Counted from the first letter of the stretch, positions 26,959 through 36,782 are shown. The stretch: 64,000 nucleotides of DNA from Flagellimonas myxillae (GCF_023502235.1 NZ_JAMFLY010000001.1:1488001-1552000); one strand, 5' to 3'. Program-made: numbers and translations. The notes: generated from the sequence alone by a model not told the origin.

Positions 26959-28329
26959 ATGCACAATTCAGATAACATAGTGGCGATGGCCACTCCTCCG
27001 GGTACTGGTGCAATAGCTGTTATTCGAGTTTCCGGGGCCGAGGCAATCAACTTGGTTTCCAATCTTTTCGAATCTGTGAAAGCCAAAAGCCTTAGGGAAC
27101 AGCAAAGTCATACCATACATCTTGGCCATATCGTTGATCAGAAGAAAGTGCTGGATAAGGTTTTAGTTTCCGTGTTCAAAGCACCGCATTCCTATACCGG
27201 GGAAAACGTGGTTGAAATTTCCTGTCATGGGTCGCCTTATATCCAGCAGCAAATATTGCAACTATTGTTAAGGTCCGGTTGTAGGATGGCCACCGCGGGT
27301 GAATTTACCTTACGTGCATTTTTAAACGGTAAAATGGATTTGAGCCAGGCGGAAGCCGTAGCAGACCTTATTGCCAGTGATAGTGAGGCCTCCCATGAAA
27401 TAGCCATACAACAAATGCGGGGAGGATTCAGTAACGAAATCCAAAAGTTACGGGAGGAACTCCTGAATTTTGCATCCCTTATCGAATTGGAGCTGGATTT
27501 TTCCCAAGAGGATGTGGAATTTGCCGACCGCTCACAGTTTAATGCACTCCTCAATCGCATTTCCGAAGTCTTAAAAAAACTGATAGATTCCTTTGCGGTG
27601 GGCAATGTCATTAAGAATGGAATTCCAATTGCCATTGTGGGCAAACCGAACGTGGGCAAATCAACATTGCTCAATGCTTTGTTGAATGAGGAAAGAGCCA
27701 TTGTGAGCAATATTCCTGGAACGACCCGGGATACGGTTGAGGACCAAATAAACTTGGGTGGAATCAATTTTCGGTTTATTGATACGGCTGGAATTCGGGA
27801 AACACAGGATGTTGTTGAGAAAATTGGGATTGAAAAAACTTTTGATAAGATAGAAAACGCCAAACTGATCCTATTCCTTTTTCATGGCATGGATGTTGAC
27901 CTGGTTGAGTTAGAGGAAATGCGCAACAAATATCCGAATAAGGAAGTATTGCCTATTTGCAACAAGGTTGATCTTTTGACCAAAACCCAGCAACAACAGC
28001 TGAGCAAATCCATTCCAGACCTATTGTTCCTTTCTGCCAAGGACAAAACAGGAATTCCTGAACTGGAACAAAAACTATCTTCCTTAGTAAGTTCGGGTAC
28101 ACTAACTGGGGACTCGACCATAGTTGCCAACAGTCGACATTACGACGCCTTATTAAAGTCTTTGGAAGAAATCCAGAAGGTAAAGGAAGGGATGGAAATG
28201 GGAATTTCGAGCGATCTGTTGTCAATAGATATTCGCCAAGCCTTGTATCATCTTGGTGAAATTACGGGCAGTGTCACAACCGATGATTTGCTAGGAAATA
28301 TTTTTTCCAATTTTTGCATCGGGAAATAG
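26959..28329 (+). CDS. mnmE: tRNA modification GTPase MnmE
   Basis: 456 residues. The N-terminal domain has the formyl-THF-binding type region (ATPPGTGAIAVIRVSG, SYTGENVVEISCHGS, RMATAGEFTLRAFLNGKMDLSQAEAVADLI). The GTPase domain shows G1 GKPNVGKS at residues 228-235, a G2/G3 region PGTTRDTVEDQ and DTAG, and NKVD. The protein ends in the conserved CIGK (453-456), the Cys needed for catalysis. With MnmG it makes the 5-carboxymethylaminomethyl modification at wobble U34. MnmG is not in the window. Confidence 0.97.
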   Translation: MHNSDNIVAMATPPGTGAIAVIRVSGAEAINLVSNLFESVKAKSLREQQSHTIHLGHIVDQKKVLDKVLVSVFKAPHSYTGENVVEISCHGSPYIQQQILQLLLRSGCRMATAGEFTLRAFLNGKMDLSQAEAVADLIASDSEASHEIAIQQMRGGFSNEIQKLREELLNFASLIELELDFSQEDVEFADRSQFNALLNRISEVLKKLIDSFAVGNVIKNGIPIAIVGKPNVGKSTLLNALLNEERAIVSNIPGTTRDTVEDQINLGGINFRFIDTAGIRETQDVVEKIGIEKTFDKIENAKLILFLFHGMDVDLVELEEMRNKYPNKEVLPICNKVDLLTKTQQQQLSKSIPDLLFLSAKDKTGIPELEQKLSSLVSSGTLTGDSTIVANSRHYDALLKSLEEIQKVKEGMEMGISSDLLSIDIRQALYHLGEITGSVTTDDLLGNIFSNFCIGK

Positions 28330-28331
28330 CA

Positions 28332-28362
28332 TTAGATCAAGTCTAGATATGCCTTATCTTTG
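28332..28362 (+). promoter_or_regulatory. Candidate promoter for the CpsB-type phosphatase gene
   Basis: TATCTTTG at 28355-28362 matches TAnnTTTG exactly and ends 17 bases before the ATG at 28380. TTA at 28332-28334 sits 20 bases upstream in the -33 position. Confidence 0.5.
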
Positions 28363-28379
28363 GATTCCAAATTTTATGC

Positions 28380-29120
28380 ATGTTCAGCATTTTTAGAAGG
28401 AAAGTTTTTTTGGTGGATTATCTGCATGGGTTAATCGACATCCACAATCATATTTTGCCAGGGATAGATGATGGTGCCAAAAACACAGATGAATCCTTAG
28501 CCATGATCAAGGCGTTTGCTGAATTTGGGGTTAAAAATTTCGTGTTCACCCCGCACATTATGAACCATTACTACCCCAATACCCCTAAAACCATAATGGC
28601 ATCTTATGAAATTTTGCAGGAGGCAATTGACAAATCGGGGATACAAGATGTAAGAACAGCCTATGCCGCGGAACACATGGTCGACGATGAGTTTGAAGCC
28701 CTCCTTAAAGCCAACAACATTGTTTCGCTCAAAAGCCAGCATCTGTTGATCGAGATGTCGTATCTGCAGCCTTCATTCGGTTTTGACCATGCGGTAAGAA
28801 AAATCTTGGAACGACCCTATTTTCCTGTTTTAGCCCATCCTGAGCGATATAATTATTACCATAAAGAGCCTGAGGTATACAAAGAATTAAAAAGCCAGGG
28901 GGTGCAATTTCAACTAAACTTACTTTCCCTTTCTGGATACTATGGCTCTGAAATTCAGAAAATGGCGGTAAAACTGTTGAATGAAGGACTGATTGACTAC
29001 TGTGCCTCGGATGCCCATAATATGAAACATATTGAGGCTATCAAGGAAATTAGGATATCTCGAAAAGTGCTCAGTAAAATTTTACCTGTGGTGGAAAATA
29101 CTATTCAAACCTTTTTCTGA
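28380..29120 (+). CDS. CpsB-type protein-tyrosine phosphatase (PHP domain)
   Basis: 246 residues with a PHP metal-site pattern: GLIDIHNHILPGIDDGAKN (His22, His24, Asp30/31), FTPHIM, LAHPERYNYY and CASDAHNMKH. This is the CpsB/YwqE family of manganese-dependent phosphatases that remove phosphate from the tyrosine-rich tail of the partner polysaccharide kinase. Its stop is adjacent to the stop of the Wzc-type kinase on the other strand (TGA/TCA abutting at 29118-29123). Pairing with a kinase gene supports a role in controlling chain length and export. Confidence 0.9.
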   Translation: MFSIFRRKVFLVDYLHGLIDIHNHILPGIDDGAKNTDESLAMIKAFAEFGVKNFVFTPHIMNHYYPNTPKTIMASYEILQEAIDKSGIQDVRTAYAAEHMVDDEFEALLKANNIVSLKSQHLLIEMSYLQPSFGFDHAVRKILERPYFPVLAHPERYNYYHKEPEVYKELKSQGVQFQLNLLSLSGYYGSEIQKMAVKLLNEGLIDYCASDAHNMKHIEAIKEIRISRKVLSKILPVVENTIQTFF

Positions 29121-31493
29121 TCAGGAAAAGCTCCACCATTTCTTAACTGTTTTGCCGTAACCATAACCATATTTGCCACCGTATCCCAAATTGGAATCCT
29201 TAACCCCATTCACCACAAAAGAAAGGTTTTTCAACTTTTTCTCTTTTTGTAGTTTCATCGGGTATCCCAAGACACGCTCGTCGGTTACACCTGCCTTTGT
29301 TACATAAACAGTCTGGTTGGCGTGCTCGTTGATCAGTAAGGTATCAGTAACGGGCAGCATAGGTGCGGAATCAATGATCACATAATCATATTTAAGGGCA
29401 CAGTCTTCCACAAGCTCTTTAAACCTGTCACTCATTAATAATTCTGCTGGATTTGGCGGAATCTTTCCTGAAAATATGATATCCACATGGGCATCATTTA
29501 CTTGCACAGGGGTAACAATGTCATGGATCTCGACACGATCATTGTGTAAATACTCGGTAAGGCCGGTCAAGTCTTTCCTCCTTTTATTTACACCGTTTAT
29601 GTTCACGCTAAGGTCGGAATAAAAATCATAGAGTTTTGGATTCCGAATATCCGCTCCAATAAGCAATACATTCTTTTTGGTACTGGCAAACACCATGGCC
29701 AAGTTCGAGGACAAAAAGGTCTTTCCTTCACCAGGAACACTTGATGTTACCAAAATAACCCCACCTCGGTTGGGTTTTACATTCTTTTTCAGCACATAAT
29801 CCAAGTTGGTTCTAAGAATCCTTAGAGATTCGCCAAGTACGGAACGGTCCACGCTGGAAATAAGCTTGCTGTCCTTTTTGCCCAATTTGGGAAGTTCAGC
29901 CAGAACAGGGGCTTTGCTTTCAATTGTTTTTTCCAATCCGATTTTATTATGCACTTTATTGTCCAACATATCCCGCACATAAATAATCGAGAATGGAATC
30001 AATAATCCCAAAATAAAGGAAGCTAAATAAATGGCCTTCTTTTTAGGAGAGACCGGAAAGTTGGAACCATAAGCGGAATCTATTACCTTGGATTTGGGAG
30101 AGGCTGATGCAAATGTAATTTGGGATTCCTCTCTTTTTTGTAATAAATAAAGGTATAGGGATTCTGTGGTTTGCTGTCTCCGTGTTATATCCCTTAAGGC
30201 TCTTTCATTGCTGGGAGCCGCATAGATCCGTGAGTTAATTTGGGACAATTGTTTACTTAAACTGTTCACCTGAAGGTTTAAGTTGTTGGTAACATTGTTT
30301 AAGCTGGATTGCATTCCCTTTCTTAAATCGTCCAATTGCTGATCCAATTTAACGATAACCGGGTTTTTTTCATTGGAACTTTCCAACAACCTATTTCTTT
30401 GGGCCACCAATTCATTGTACCGCATTGCCGTACTTGAAATTCCTTGATCTGCAAGCCCTACTTCCGGGATGATATCGAACCCGTCCTGCCCATCGATCAA
30501 TTCCCTCATTGAACTGGCTATGCTCAGTTGGATATTAGCATTCTGGAGTTCTTGCTCACTAGCAGCACTCATGTTGAAATTCACGTTTGCCTGTGATCCC
30601 AAATCGGCAATACCCCTACTTGTTTTAAAGGTCTCGGCCGATTCATCCACCGATGATAAATTGGAATATATTTCAGAAATACGATCATTGATAAATCTGG
30701 TAGTTCTATCGGCAATGGCTTTTTTGTCAGCCACCGCATTGGAATTGTTCACCCCTATCAATTCGTTGATGATGTCTATGGCCCTCTGCTCAATGGGGTC
30801 GGTAAGACTAATATTGATAATGTTGGACAACTTTTTATCGTTGGCATTGATCAAGGTTTTCTTTCGATACCTATCGGCCACAAATTCAACTGGATTGATA
30901 ACCACTTGCATCTGTTGGCCTTGGTAGGCTGACAGGTTCGCTTTTGGAGTTAAAATAATATCTCCGATGGGTGTTGGTACCTTATCCCCAAAATCATGCT
31001 TTTTTTCCGCTGCGTCCTCTTTCTCCTTAAAGCCAAAGGAAGTTCCTGAAAGCACTTTTACGTAAAAATTGTATTTGGCGTTTCCTACAATGGAGTCGTT
31101 CGATAGAAAATTGACAGAGAATGGGATATTTTCTTTTCTGTAAATCTCGGTGTTCTTAATACTGCCCATAACAAAATATTGAATATTTAAATCCAACATT
31201 TTTGCAATATGGATAAAGTTGTCCCGAGCTGCCAAAAGTTCAGTCTCGTCCTCAATTTTGGCCTTTCCGGAAGAGAATATATCCAAATCGTCCAAAACAC
31301 TTAACTCTGATGCTTGGTTGGATTCTTCCAAAATTTGGATTTTGGCTGTAGCACTGTACTCAGGTACTGTGTATCTTAAATACAAGACGGCGAGGGAAAT
31401 ACTTATTATCACAGAAATCAAGAACCATTTCCAATTTCTGAGACATATATCCAACAGCGCTTTCAGGTCCAATTCAGAGGTGCTCGACGACAT
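29121..31493 (-). CDS. Wzc-type polysaccharide co-polymerase and tyrosine autokinase
   Basis: 790 residues. Two membrane segments, near residues 20-35 (WFLISVIISISLAVLYL) and ~485-505 (YLASFILGLLIPFSIIYV), flank a long periplasmic coiled-coil region of the Wzz type. The cytoplasmic BY-kinase domain has Walker A VPGEGKT (Lys591), the A' motif VLLIGADIRNPKL and a Walker B DYVIIDSAP. The C terminus has a tyrosine cluster (GYGGKYGYGYGK) that would be the autophosphorylated tail. It would govern chain length and couple to the Wza-type exporter. Last gene of the aminotransferase-dehydratase-wza-wzc unit. Confidence 0.95.
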   Translation of the reverse strand: MSSSTSELDLKALLDICLRNWKWFLISVIISISLAVLYLRYTVPEYSATAKIQILEESNQASELSVLDDLDIFSSGKAKIEDETELLAARDNFIHIAKMLDLNIQYFVMGSIKNTEIYRKENIPFSVNFLSNDSIVGNAKYNFYVKVLSGTSFGFKEKEDAAEKKHDFGDKVPTPIGDIILTPKANLSAYQGQQMQVVINPVEFVADRYRKKTLINANDKKLSNIINISLTDPIEQRAIDIINELIGVNNSNAVADKKAIADRTTRFINDRISEIYSNLSSVDESAETFKTSRGIADLGSQANVNFNMSAASEQELQNANIQLSIASSMRELIDGQDGFDIIPEVGLADQGISSTAMRYNELVAQRNRLLESSNEKNPVIVKLDQQLDDLRKGMQSSLNNVTNNLNLQVNSLSKQLSQINSRIYAAPSNERALRDITRRQQTTESLYLYLLQKREESQITFASASPKSKVIDSAYGSNFPVSPKKKAIYLASFILGLLIPFSIIYVRDMLDNKVHNKIGLEKTIESKAPVLAELPKLGKKDSKLISSVDRSVLGESLRILRTNLDYVLKKNVKPNRGGVILVTSSVPGEGKTFLSSNLAMVFASTKKNVLLIGADIRNPKLYDFYSDLSVNINGVNKRRKDLTGLTEYLHNDRVEIHDIVTPVQVNDAHVDIIFSGKIPPNPAELLMSDRFKELVEDCALKYDYVIIDSAPMLPVTDTLLINEHANQTVYVTKAGVTDERVLGYPMKLQKEKKLKNLSFVVNGVKDSNLGYGGKYGYGYGKTVKKWWSFS

Positions 31494-31530
31494 TTGAAAT
31501 ATTATTTTTGGGGAATATTAAATTCTAAGG

Positions 31531-32295
31531 TTAATTCCTTGTCAACAAAACTACCGTTGAGGTAATCAATATGGAAAGTATGGATACCGCAAGTGTTGCC
31601 CTTTGATCAAAATTGGACGCGGTTTTTCCTGATTCGTTGGGCTCAACGTATACCACATCGTTCTGGGTAAGGTAATACACCGGTGATTTTAATGCATCCT
31701 TATTGTTAAGGTTGATTCTGTTATAGACCTTGGTTCCATCAAAATCCCTGATTACCATAATATTATCTCTCCGACCTTTAATATTGATGTCACCCGCTAG
31801 ACCTAAGGCTTCCATGATGTTGATTTTTTCACCATTCACCTCATAGGTGCCCGGTCTGTTTACAGATCCCAACACGGTTACCGTAAAGTTTCGAATTCTA
31901 ATGTTTATAATAGGATTTTTAAGATAATCCGCAAGTTTCTCCCTCAACAGGTTTTGTGTTTCCGAGGGAGACAGCCCAACTACCCTAACTTTGCCAATCA
32001 CCGGAAAGTCTATTTCACCATTTTTGTCTACCAGATAGTTCACTTGTTCGGGTCTGATCCCGCCTTCACCTGCTCCCCTAAACAAATTGAAAGGGGCACT
32101 GGCTTCTGGATCCAAGGTGGAAACATGGATACTGATCAAGTCATCAACTTTAAATTTCGTGGTAAATGCATTGTCATCCACAAGGGTTTCAAATTGGCTG
32201 GCATCCTCAAAATATACCACACCCTTCTGGGGTCCGCAGGAAAAAAGCATTAGTGTCATAACGGACAGACACACTAATTTAAAATTTAATCTCAT
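31531..32295 (-). CDS. Wza-type polysaccharide export lipoprotein
   Basis: 254 residues from the ATG at 32293-32295. The in-frame start at 32421 would overlap the upstream gene by 113 bases and bury the lipoprotein signal MRLNFKLVCLSVMTLMLFSC (Cys20), so it is rejected. Poly_export and SLBB-type features are seen (YLVDKNGEIDFPVIGKVRV, ITVLGSVNRPGTY-like VTVLGSVNRPGTYEV, YYLTQNDVVYVEP). A single C-terminal hydrophobic segment follows (TLAVSILSILITSTVVLL). It forms the outer-membrane export channel and lies directly upstream of wzc, as is standard. Confidence 0.93.
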   Translation of the reverse strand: MRLNFKLVCLSVMTLMLFSCGPQKGVVYFEDASQFETLVDDNAFTTKFKVDDLISIHVSTLDPEASAPFNLFRGAGEGGIRPEQVNYLVDKNGEIDFPVIGKVRVVGLSPSETQNLLREKLADYLKNPIINIRIRNFTVTVLGSVNRPGTYEVNGEKINIMEALGLAGDINIKGRRDNIMVIRDFDGTKVYNRINLNNKDALKSPVYYLTQNDVVYVEPNESGKTASNFDQRATLAVSILSILITSTVVLLTRN

Positions 32296-32308
32296 AAAAT
32301 GTAAGTGT

Positions 32309-34255
32309 TTAGCTATTGAGTTGTGCAATTTCCGACTTGGAAATTTTCTTTTGTTCTGGTTGTTGCTTGTCATCATCCAATTTACAAAAATCGGAATTGT
32401 TGGAGATATACTCCGGAACAATACTTTTCATGAGTTGTACAACATTATCCTTAAAGAAAAGATTGGAAATGCACAATTCGTCTATCATGGTTCGGGTCTT
32501 GGTGTAGTCTATGTCCCTTACCTTACTGATCATAATTTTATCATGATAGGTAGGAAGCGTGTTCTCCCCATTGGCTAATAGCTCTTCATACAGTTTTTCG
32601 CCTGGACGTAGCCCAGTTATTTTAATGTCGATATCATCTGGATAATGAAGACCAGATAACCTGATCATATTTTTCGCCAAATCTAGGATCTTGACCGATT
32701 CACCCATATCAAATATGAAAATCTCCCCTCCTTTACCCATGGCACCAGCTTCCAACACCAATTGGGAAGCCTCTGGAATGGTCATAAAATACCGGGTAAT
32801 GTCCTTATGTGTTACGGTCAATGGCCCGCCCTTTTCTATTTGCTTTCTAAATAAAGGTATTACAGACCCATTTGATCCAAGTACATTGCCAAAACGGGTA
32901 GTTACAAATTTGGTCTTCCCCTCTTGTTGCCTACTGCTAATATACATTTCGGCAATACGTTTGGTGGCACCCATTACATTCGTGGGGTTAACCGCTTTAT
33001 CCGTGGAAACGAACACCATCTTTTCGACTTCATTTTCGATGGCAAGATCCACTAAGGTTTTTGTTCCGGCAACGTTGATTTTTACAGCTTCATACGGATT
33101 GCACTCCATAAGCGGAACATGCTTGTAAGCAGCTGCATGGAAAATCCTGTCAGGCTTGTATTCCTCAAATAGGACACGCATTTTGTTCTTGTCCCTAATA
33201 TCACTTACGATAGGGATAAAATTAAAAAAGCCGGCCTGTTTCAACTCCTGTTGCAAGTCATACAGGGCAGATTCCGCTTGGTCAATAATAACCAAGGTGG
33301 TGTAATTGTATTTACATATCTGACGAACCAGTTCGCTACCTATTGATCCCGCCCCTCCGGTAACCATGATCACCTTATCCTCAAAATCGCGCATCACTTT
33401 GCTATTCTTGATTTTGATTGGTGGCCTATCCAATAAATCTTCTATTTGAACCCGTTTAATCTGTGAAACCTTAAGTTCGCCATTGATCCAATCCTCTACA
33501 GGGGGAACAATTTTCACATTAACTGGAAGATCCACAATTTCGTTGACCAAGGTCCTCAATTGCTTAGGTCCAATATTTTGGATTGAAAAGATTATTTCAG
33601 AGATGTTGTTGAATCTTACAAAATCTTGGGTGAGTACAGATTTGTCGTAAACTTTTACCCCATTGATCTGCTTCCCAACTTTTTGAAGGTTATTGTCTAC
33701 AAATCCCACTACCTTGACCTTCATCTTGGAGTGATTGGTAAGGGTATTGTATGTAATAATTCCAGATTCACCAGCTCCATAAACCATTAAATGCTTTGTA
33801 GGCACTTCATTGCTCTTAATCAGGCTCTCATAACATATTTTAAAAACGTACCTGGATGCTGTAAGCGTAAGGAAAGTGAGCAAACTGTTAATTATTATAA
33901 TGGAATTGGGCACTGTAAAGCCCTCTATCACATTAAAATATTTATTCAGGAGTATCGTGATTATAGTACCAATACTGGCCAAACAAATGGCATTAAAAAT
34001 GGCATACACATCCTTGATCCCTGTATGCCTGACCACTCCCTTGTAACTACCAGAAATCAAGAAAGCACCCAAAAAGAGGGTAATTACAATAGGTAGCTGC
34101 GTCCAAAGTCTTTGGACATCGAAATTAAAGCTGAGATTAAACCTAATAAAATAGGCTAGGACAAATGAAACGGCAACGATGCACAAATCAATGAACAATA
34201 CCGTCCATTTGGATGCATAGTGCTTATCATTATCAAAAATGTATTTCTTTATCAT
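32309..34255 (-). CDS. Membrane-bound UDP-GlcNAc 4,6-dehydratase (WbpM/PglF/CapD type)
   Basis: 648 residues. Four membrane segments occupy the first ~130 residues, followed by a Rossmann-like domain (MVYGAGESGIITYNTL). The SDR domain starts at ~297 with VTGGAGSIGSELVRQ. The catalytic region reads VSTDKAVNPTNVMGATKR, with Met in place of the usual SDR Tyr, as in WbpM and PglF. It converts UDP-GlcNAc to the 4-keto-6-deoxy sugar. The stop-start overlap (ATGA) with the aminotransferase upstream suggests that the keto product goes on to a 4-amino sugar. Confidence 0.93.
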   Translation of the reverse strand: MIKKYIFDNDKHYASKWTVLFIDLCIVAVSFVLAYFIRFNLSFNFDVQRLWTQLPIVITLFLGAFLISGSYKGVVRHTGIKDVYAIFNAICLASIGTIITILLNKYFNVIEGFTVPNSIIIINSLLTFLTLTASRYVFKICYESLIKSNEVPTKHLMVYGAGESGIITYNTLTNHSKMKVKVVGFVDNNLQKVGKQINGVKVYDKSVLTQDFVRFNNISEIIFSIQNIGPKQLRTLVNEIVDLPVNVKIVPPVEDWINGELKVSQIKRVQIEDLLDRPPIKIKNSKVMRDFEDKVIMVTGGAGSIGSELVRQICKYNYTTLVIIDQAESALYDLQQELKQAGFFNFIPIVSDIRDKNKMRVLFEEYKPDRIFHAAAYKHVPLMECNPYEAVKINVAGTKTLVDLAIENEVEKMVFVSTDKAVNPTNVMGATKRIAEMYISSRQQEGKTKFVTTRFGNVLGSNGSVIPLFRKQIEKGGPLTVTHKDITRYFMTIPEASQLVLEAGAMGKGGEIFIFDMGESVKILDLAKNMIRLSGLHYPDDIDIKITGLRPGEKLYEELLANGENTLPTYHDKIMISKVRDIDYTKTRTMIDELCISNLFFKDNVVQLMKSIVPEYISNNSDFCKLDDDKQQPEQKKISKSEIAQLNS

Positions 34256-35385
34256 TTAAGTAGGTTATTTATGATATTGGTTATTCTGGTCAAATCTTCG
34301 AGTTCCAAATTGGAACCACTTGGTAGGCACAACCCTCGGTTGAACAAATCTTCACTTACTCCATTTGTATAACTAACAGCATCTTCGAATACAGGTTGTA
34401 GGTGCATAGGTTTCCATAGGGGCCTTGATTCGATGTTCTCATCGCCTAGGGCCAATCTAATTTTTTCCCTCATTTCAAAGGAAGGGGTCAAAATAGTGGT
34501 CAACCATCTATTGGAATAAAAGCCTGATGGCTCTTCCAAAAGTTCAATTCCCTGGGTATTATTCAAGTTTTCCTTATAAAAAAAATAGTTGCGTCTTCTG
34601 GCTGCGACACGCTCGGGAAGCACTTCCATCTGTCCTCTTCCGATTCCCGCCAATACATTACTCATCCTATAATTGTAACCAATATGGGAGTGTTGGTAAT
34701 GAGGCGCATTGTCCCTTGCCTGGGTTGCCAAAAAAACAGCCTTGTCTTTGGTATCCGCATCCTTGCAAAGAAGGGCCCCACCGCCAGAGGTTGTGATAAT
34801 CTTATTGCCATTGAACGATAATATGGCCAAATCACCAAAACTGCCGCAATTGACTCCTTGATATCTGCTTCCCAAGGCTTCCGCACTATCCTCAATTACA
34901 GGAATATCATAAATTTTGGAAATGTCCATAACCTCGTTGATCATATAGGGCATTCCATATAAATGTACTGCGATAATGGCTTTGGGTTTTTTGCCAAGTT
35001 TAATGCGCTCCTTTATCGCTTTTTCCAAAAGTTCGGGTGAAATATTCCACGTATCCGTCTCACTATCGATAAAAATTGGCTTGGCCCCCAAATAGGTAAT
35101 GGGGTTTGCCGAGGCGGCGAATGTAAAGCTTTGGCACAGCACCTCATCATCTGCTCCAACCCCTAGCAACTCTAATGCTAGGTGAAGTGCACCGGTTCCA
35201 GAACTTAAGCAGGCCACATGCACGTCGTTGCCTACGAAGGTTTCAATATCCCGCTCAAAACCACTTACATTTGGTCCCAAAGGGGCAATCCAATTGGTTT
35301 CAAAAGCTTCCTGCACGTAGTTTTGTTCCGTACCTCCCATGTGGGGTGATGAGAGCCAAATTTTCTTTTGCACGCTGGTTTCCAT
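34252..35385 (-). CDS. DegT/DnrJ/EryC1-family sugar aminotransferase (PglE-like)
   Basis: 377 residues. The PLP-binding lysine is Lys195 in SFNGNKIITTSGGGAL, and the upstream PVIEDSAEALGSRY is the family motif. Together with the N-terminal LSSPHMGGTEQNYVQEAF it resembles PglE, which makes UDP-4-amino-4,6-dideoxy-GlcNAc from the product of the adjacent 4,6-dehydratase. It is the first gene of its unit. The acetyltransferase that would complete a bacillosamine-like sugar is not obvious beside it; the hexapeptide acetyltransferase at 52272 is a distant candidate. Confidence 0.9.
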   Translation of the reverse strand: METSVQKKIWLSSPHMGGTEQNYVQEAFETNWIAPLGPNVSGFERDIETFVGNDVHVACLSSGTGALHLALELLGVGADDEVLCQSFTFAASANPITYLGAKPIFIDSETDTWNISPELLEKAIKERIKLGKKPKAIIAVHLYGMPYMINEVMDISKIYDIPVIEDSAEALGSRYQGVNCGSFGDLAILSFNGNKIITTSGGGALLCKDADTKDKAVFLATQARDNAPHYQHSHIGYNYRMSNVLAGIGRGQMEVLPERVAARRRNYFFYKENLNNTQGIELLEEPSGFYSNRWLTTILTPSFEMREKIRLALGDENIESRPLWKPMHLQPVFEDAVSYTNGVSEDLFNRGLCLPSGSNLELEDLTRITNIINNLLK

Positions 35386-35756
35386 GTATTGTTGTTGGAA
35401 ATTTATACTAAAGTACTTTTTATGCTATGATCCAACGAAAATCAATTTGACTATTCGTCCTATGCGCCAAATACTCGATAAATTGAATCTTCTTGGAAAT
35501 CGATGCGTTATTCCTACCTATTACCCATGTAACTCATCGAGTGTATTTTAGATAGTTAAAACTACTAAGAAATAGCCCTCACGTTTTTAAAAGTTGTGAA
35601 CAGCCACGGGCAGGATTTGTGGTTAAAAAACTTGTCCAAGCTCACAACGGAACTGGATTTTTTGCTATACTTGACCCCATCAAAGCGTTGTGGATAACCG
35701 CCAATATTTTGGGTTGGATTTACGGTAATTCCCTGAGAATACACAAAAATAAGCGA
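35386..35756. other. Intergenic region between divergent units
   Basis: 371 bases between the aminotransferase unit (minus) and the epimerase (plus). A promoter candidate for the minus unit is noted at 35408-35435. I see no convincing small gene and no strong hairpin. An open frame in phase with the epimerase begins at 35619, but the extension is composed of unlikely codons for a SDR N terminus and was not used. Confidence 0.5.
35408..35435 (-). promoter_or_regulatory. Possible promoter for the aminotransferase-wzc unit
   Basis: On the minus strand, TTG (35433-35435) precedes TACTTTAG (35408-35415) by 17 bases. The -7 element has one mismatch to TAnnTTTG, and the start is 22 bases further. 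Confidence 0.35.
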
Positions 35757-36782
35757 ATGAAAATATTGGTAACTGGTGCGGCTGGTTTTATAGGATTCCA
35801 CACATGTAAAAACCTTCTAGTAAATGGCCATGATGTTGTTGGGTTGGACAACATCAACGACTACTATGATGTGAACCTAAAATATGGCAGGCTCGCGGAG
35901 TTGGGTATTGCATCAGACAGCGCTTCGATAGAAAACCAGATTGCACAAAGTTCCAAATTTCCAAAATTCAAATTTGTTAGAATGTCCCTGGAAGACAGGG
36001 AGCGGTTGCCCAAACTTTTTGAGATGGAAGGGTTCAACGTTGTTTGTAATCTCGCTGCCCAAGCGGGAGTGAGATATAGTTTGGAAAATCCAGAAAGTTA
36101 TGTAGATAGCAATGTAGTCGGTTTTCTAAATGTCCTTGAAGCATGTAGAAACCATAAGGTAGAGCACTTGGTTTATGCAAGCAGTTCTAGCGTTTATGGG
36201 ATGAACAAGGAAGCGCCATTTAAAGTATCCCATGTAGTCGACAAACCTATAAGTCTTTATGCCGCGTCAAAAAAAAGTAACGAGCTCATGGCATATACCT
36301 ATAGCCATCTATTCGGTATTCGAACCACCGGGCTTCGTTTCTTTACCGTTTATGGACCTTGGGGCCGTCCAGACATGGCCATGTTCCTATTTACTAAGGC
36401 TATGTTGAACCAAAAACCTATCAATGTGTTCAACAATGGTGAACTGGAGAGAGACTTTACCTATATAGACGATATTGTGGAAGGTGTGGTCAGAATTGTG
36501 CAGGATGACCATACTGCGGCATATACTTCGGAAGAATTATACCATTTATACAATATAGGAAACAGCAAGGCAGTTAAACTGCTGGATTTTATTGAAGAAA
36601 TTGAGAAAAATCTTGGCCTTACCGCTTCAAAAATAATGTTGCCAATGCAACCCGGGGATGTTTCCAAAACCTGGGCCGATGTAACCGATCTAGAGCGGGA
36701 TTACCGCTATCGGCCAAACACTACAATTGGAAATGGGGTCAAACAATTTATAGATTGGTACAGAGCATACTATAACCTCTAA
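35757..36782 (+). CDS. NAD-dependent epimerase, UDP-glucuronate 4-epimerase type
   Basis: 341 residues from the ATG at 35757, where MKILVTGAAGFIGFHT begins with the cofactor motif; a longer frame from 35619 adds 46 implausible residues. The catalytic pair is Tyr168 and Lys172 (LYAASKKSNE). GLDNINDYYDVNLKYGRL and FTVYGPWGRPDMA are characteristic of LspL-type UDP-GlcA 4-epimerases, which make UDP-galacturonate. The next gene, ugd, supplies UDP-GlcA, supporting that reaction. Confidence 0.88.
   Translation: MKILVTGAAGFIGFHTCKNLLVNGHDVVGLDNINDYYDVNLKYGRLAELGIASDSASIENQIAQSSKFPKFKFVRMSLEDRERLPKLFEMEGFNVVCNLAAQAGVRYSLENPESYVDSNVVGFLNVLEACRNHKVEHLVYASSSSVYGMNKEAPFKVSHVVDKPISLYAASKKSNELMAYTYSHLFGIRTTGLRFFTVYGPWGRPDMAMFLFTKAMLNQKPINVFNNGELERDFTYIDDIVEGVVRIVQDDHTAAYTSEELYHLYNIGNSKAVKLLDFIEEIEKNLGLTASKIMLPMQPGDVSKTWADVTDLERDYRYRPNTTIGNGVKQFIDWYRAYYNL

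Noticed and set aside
27237..27863. 208-codon open frame on the minus strand inside mnmE
   Set aside because: Antisense to conserved MnmE domains; Ser- and Pro-rich composition suggests a shadow.
35619..35756. In-frame N-terminal extension of the UDP-glucuronate epimerase
   Set aside because: The cofactor motif begins right after the ATG at 35757; the 46 extra residues do not resemble an SDR start.
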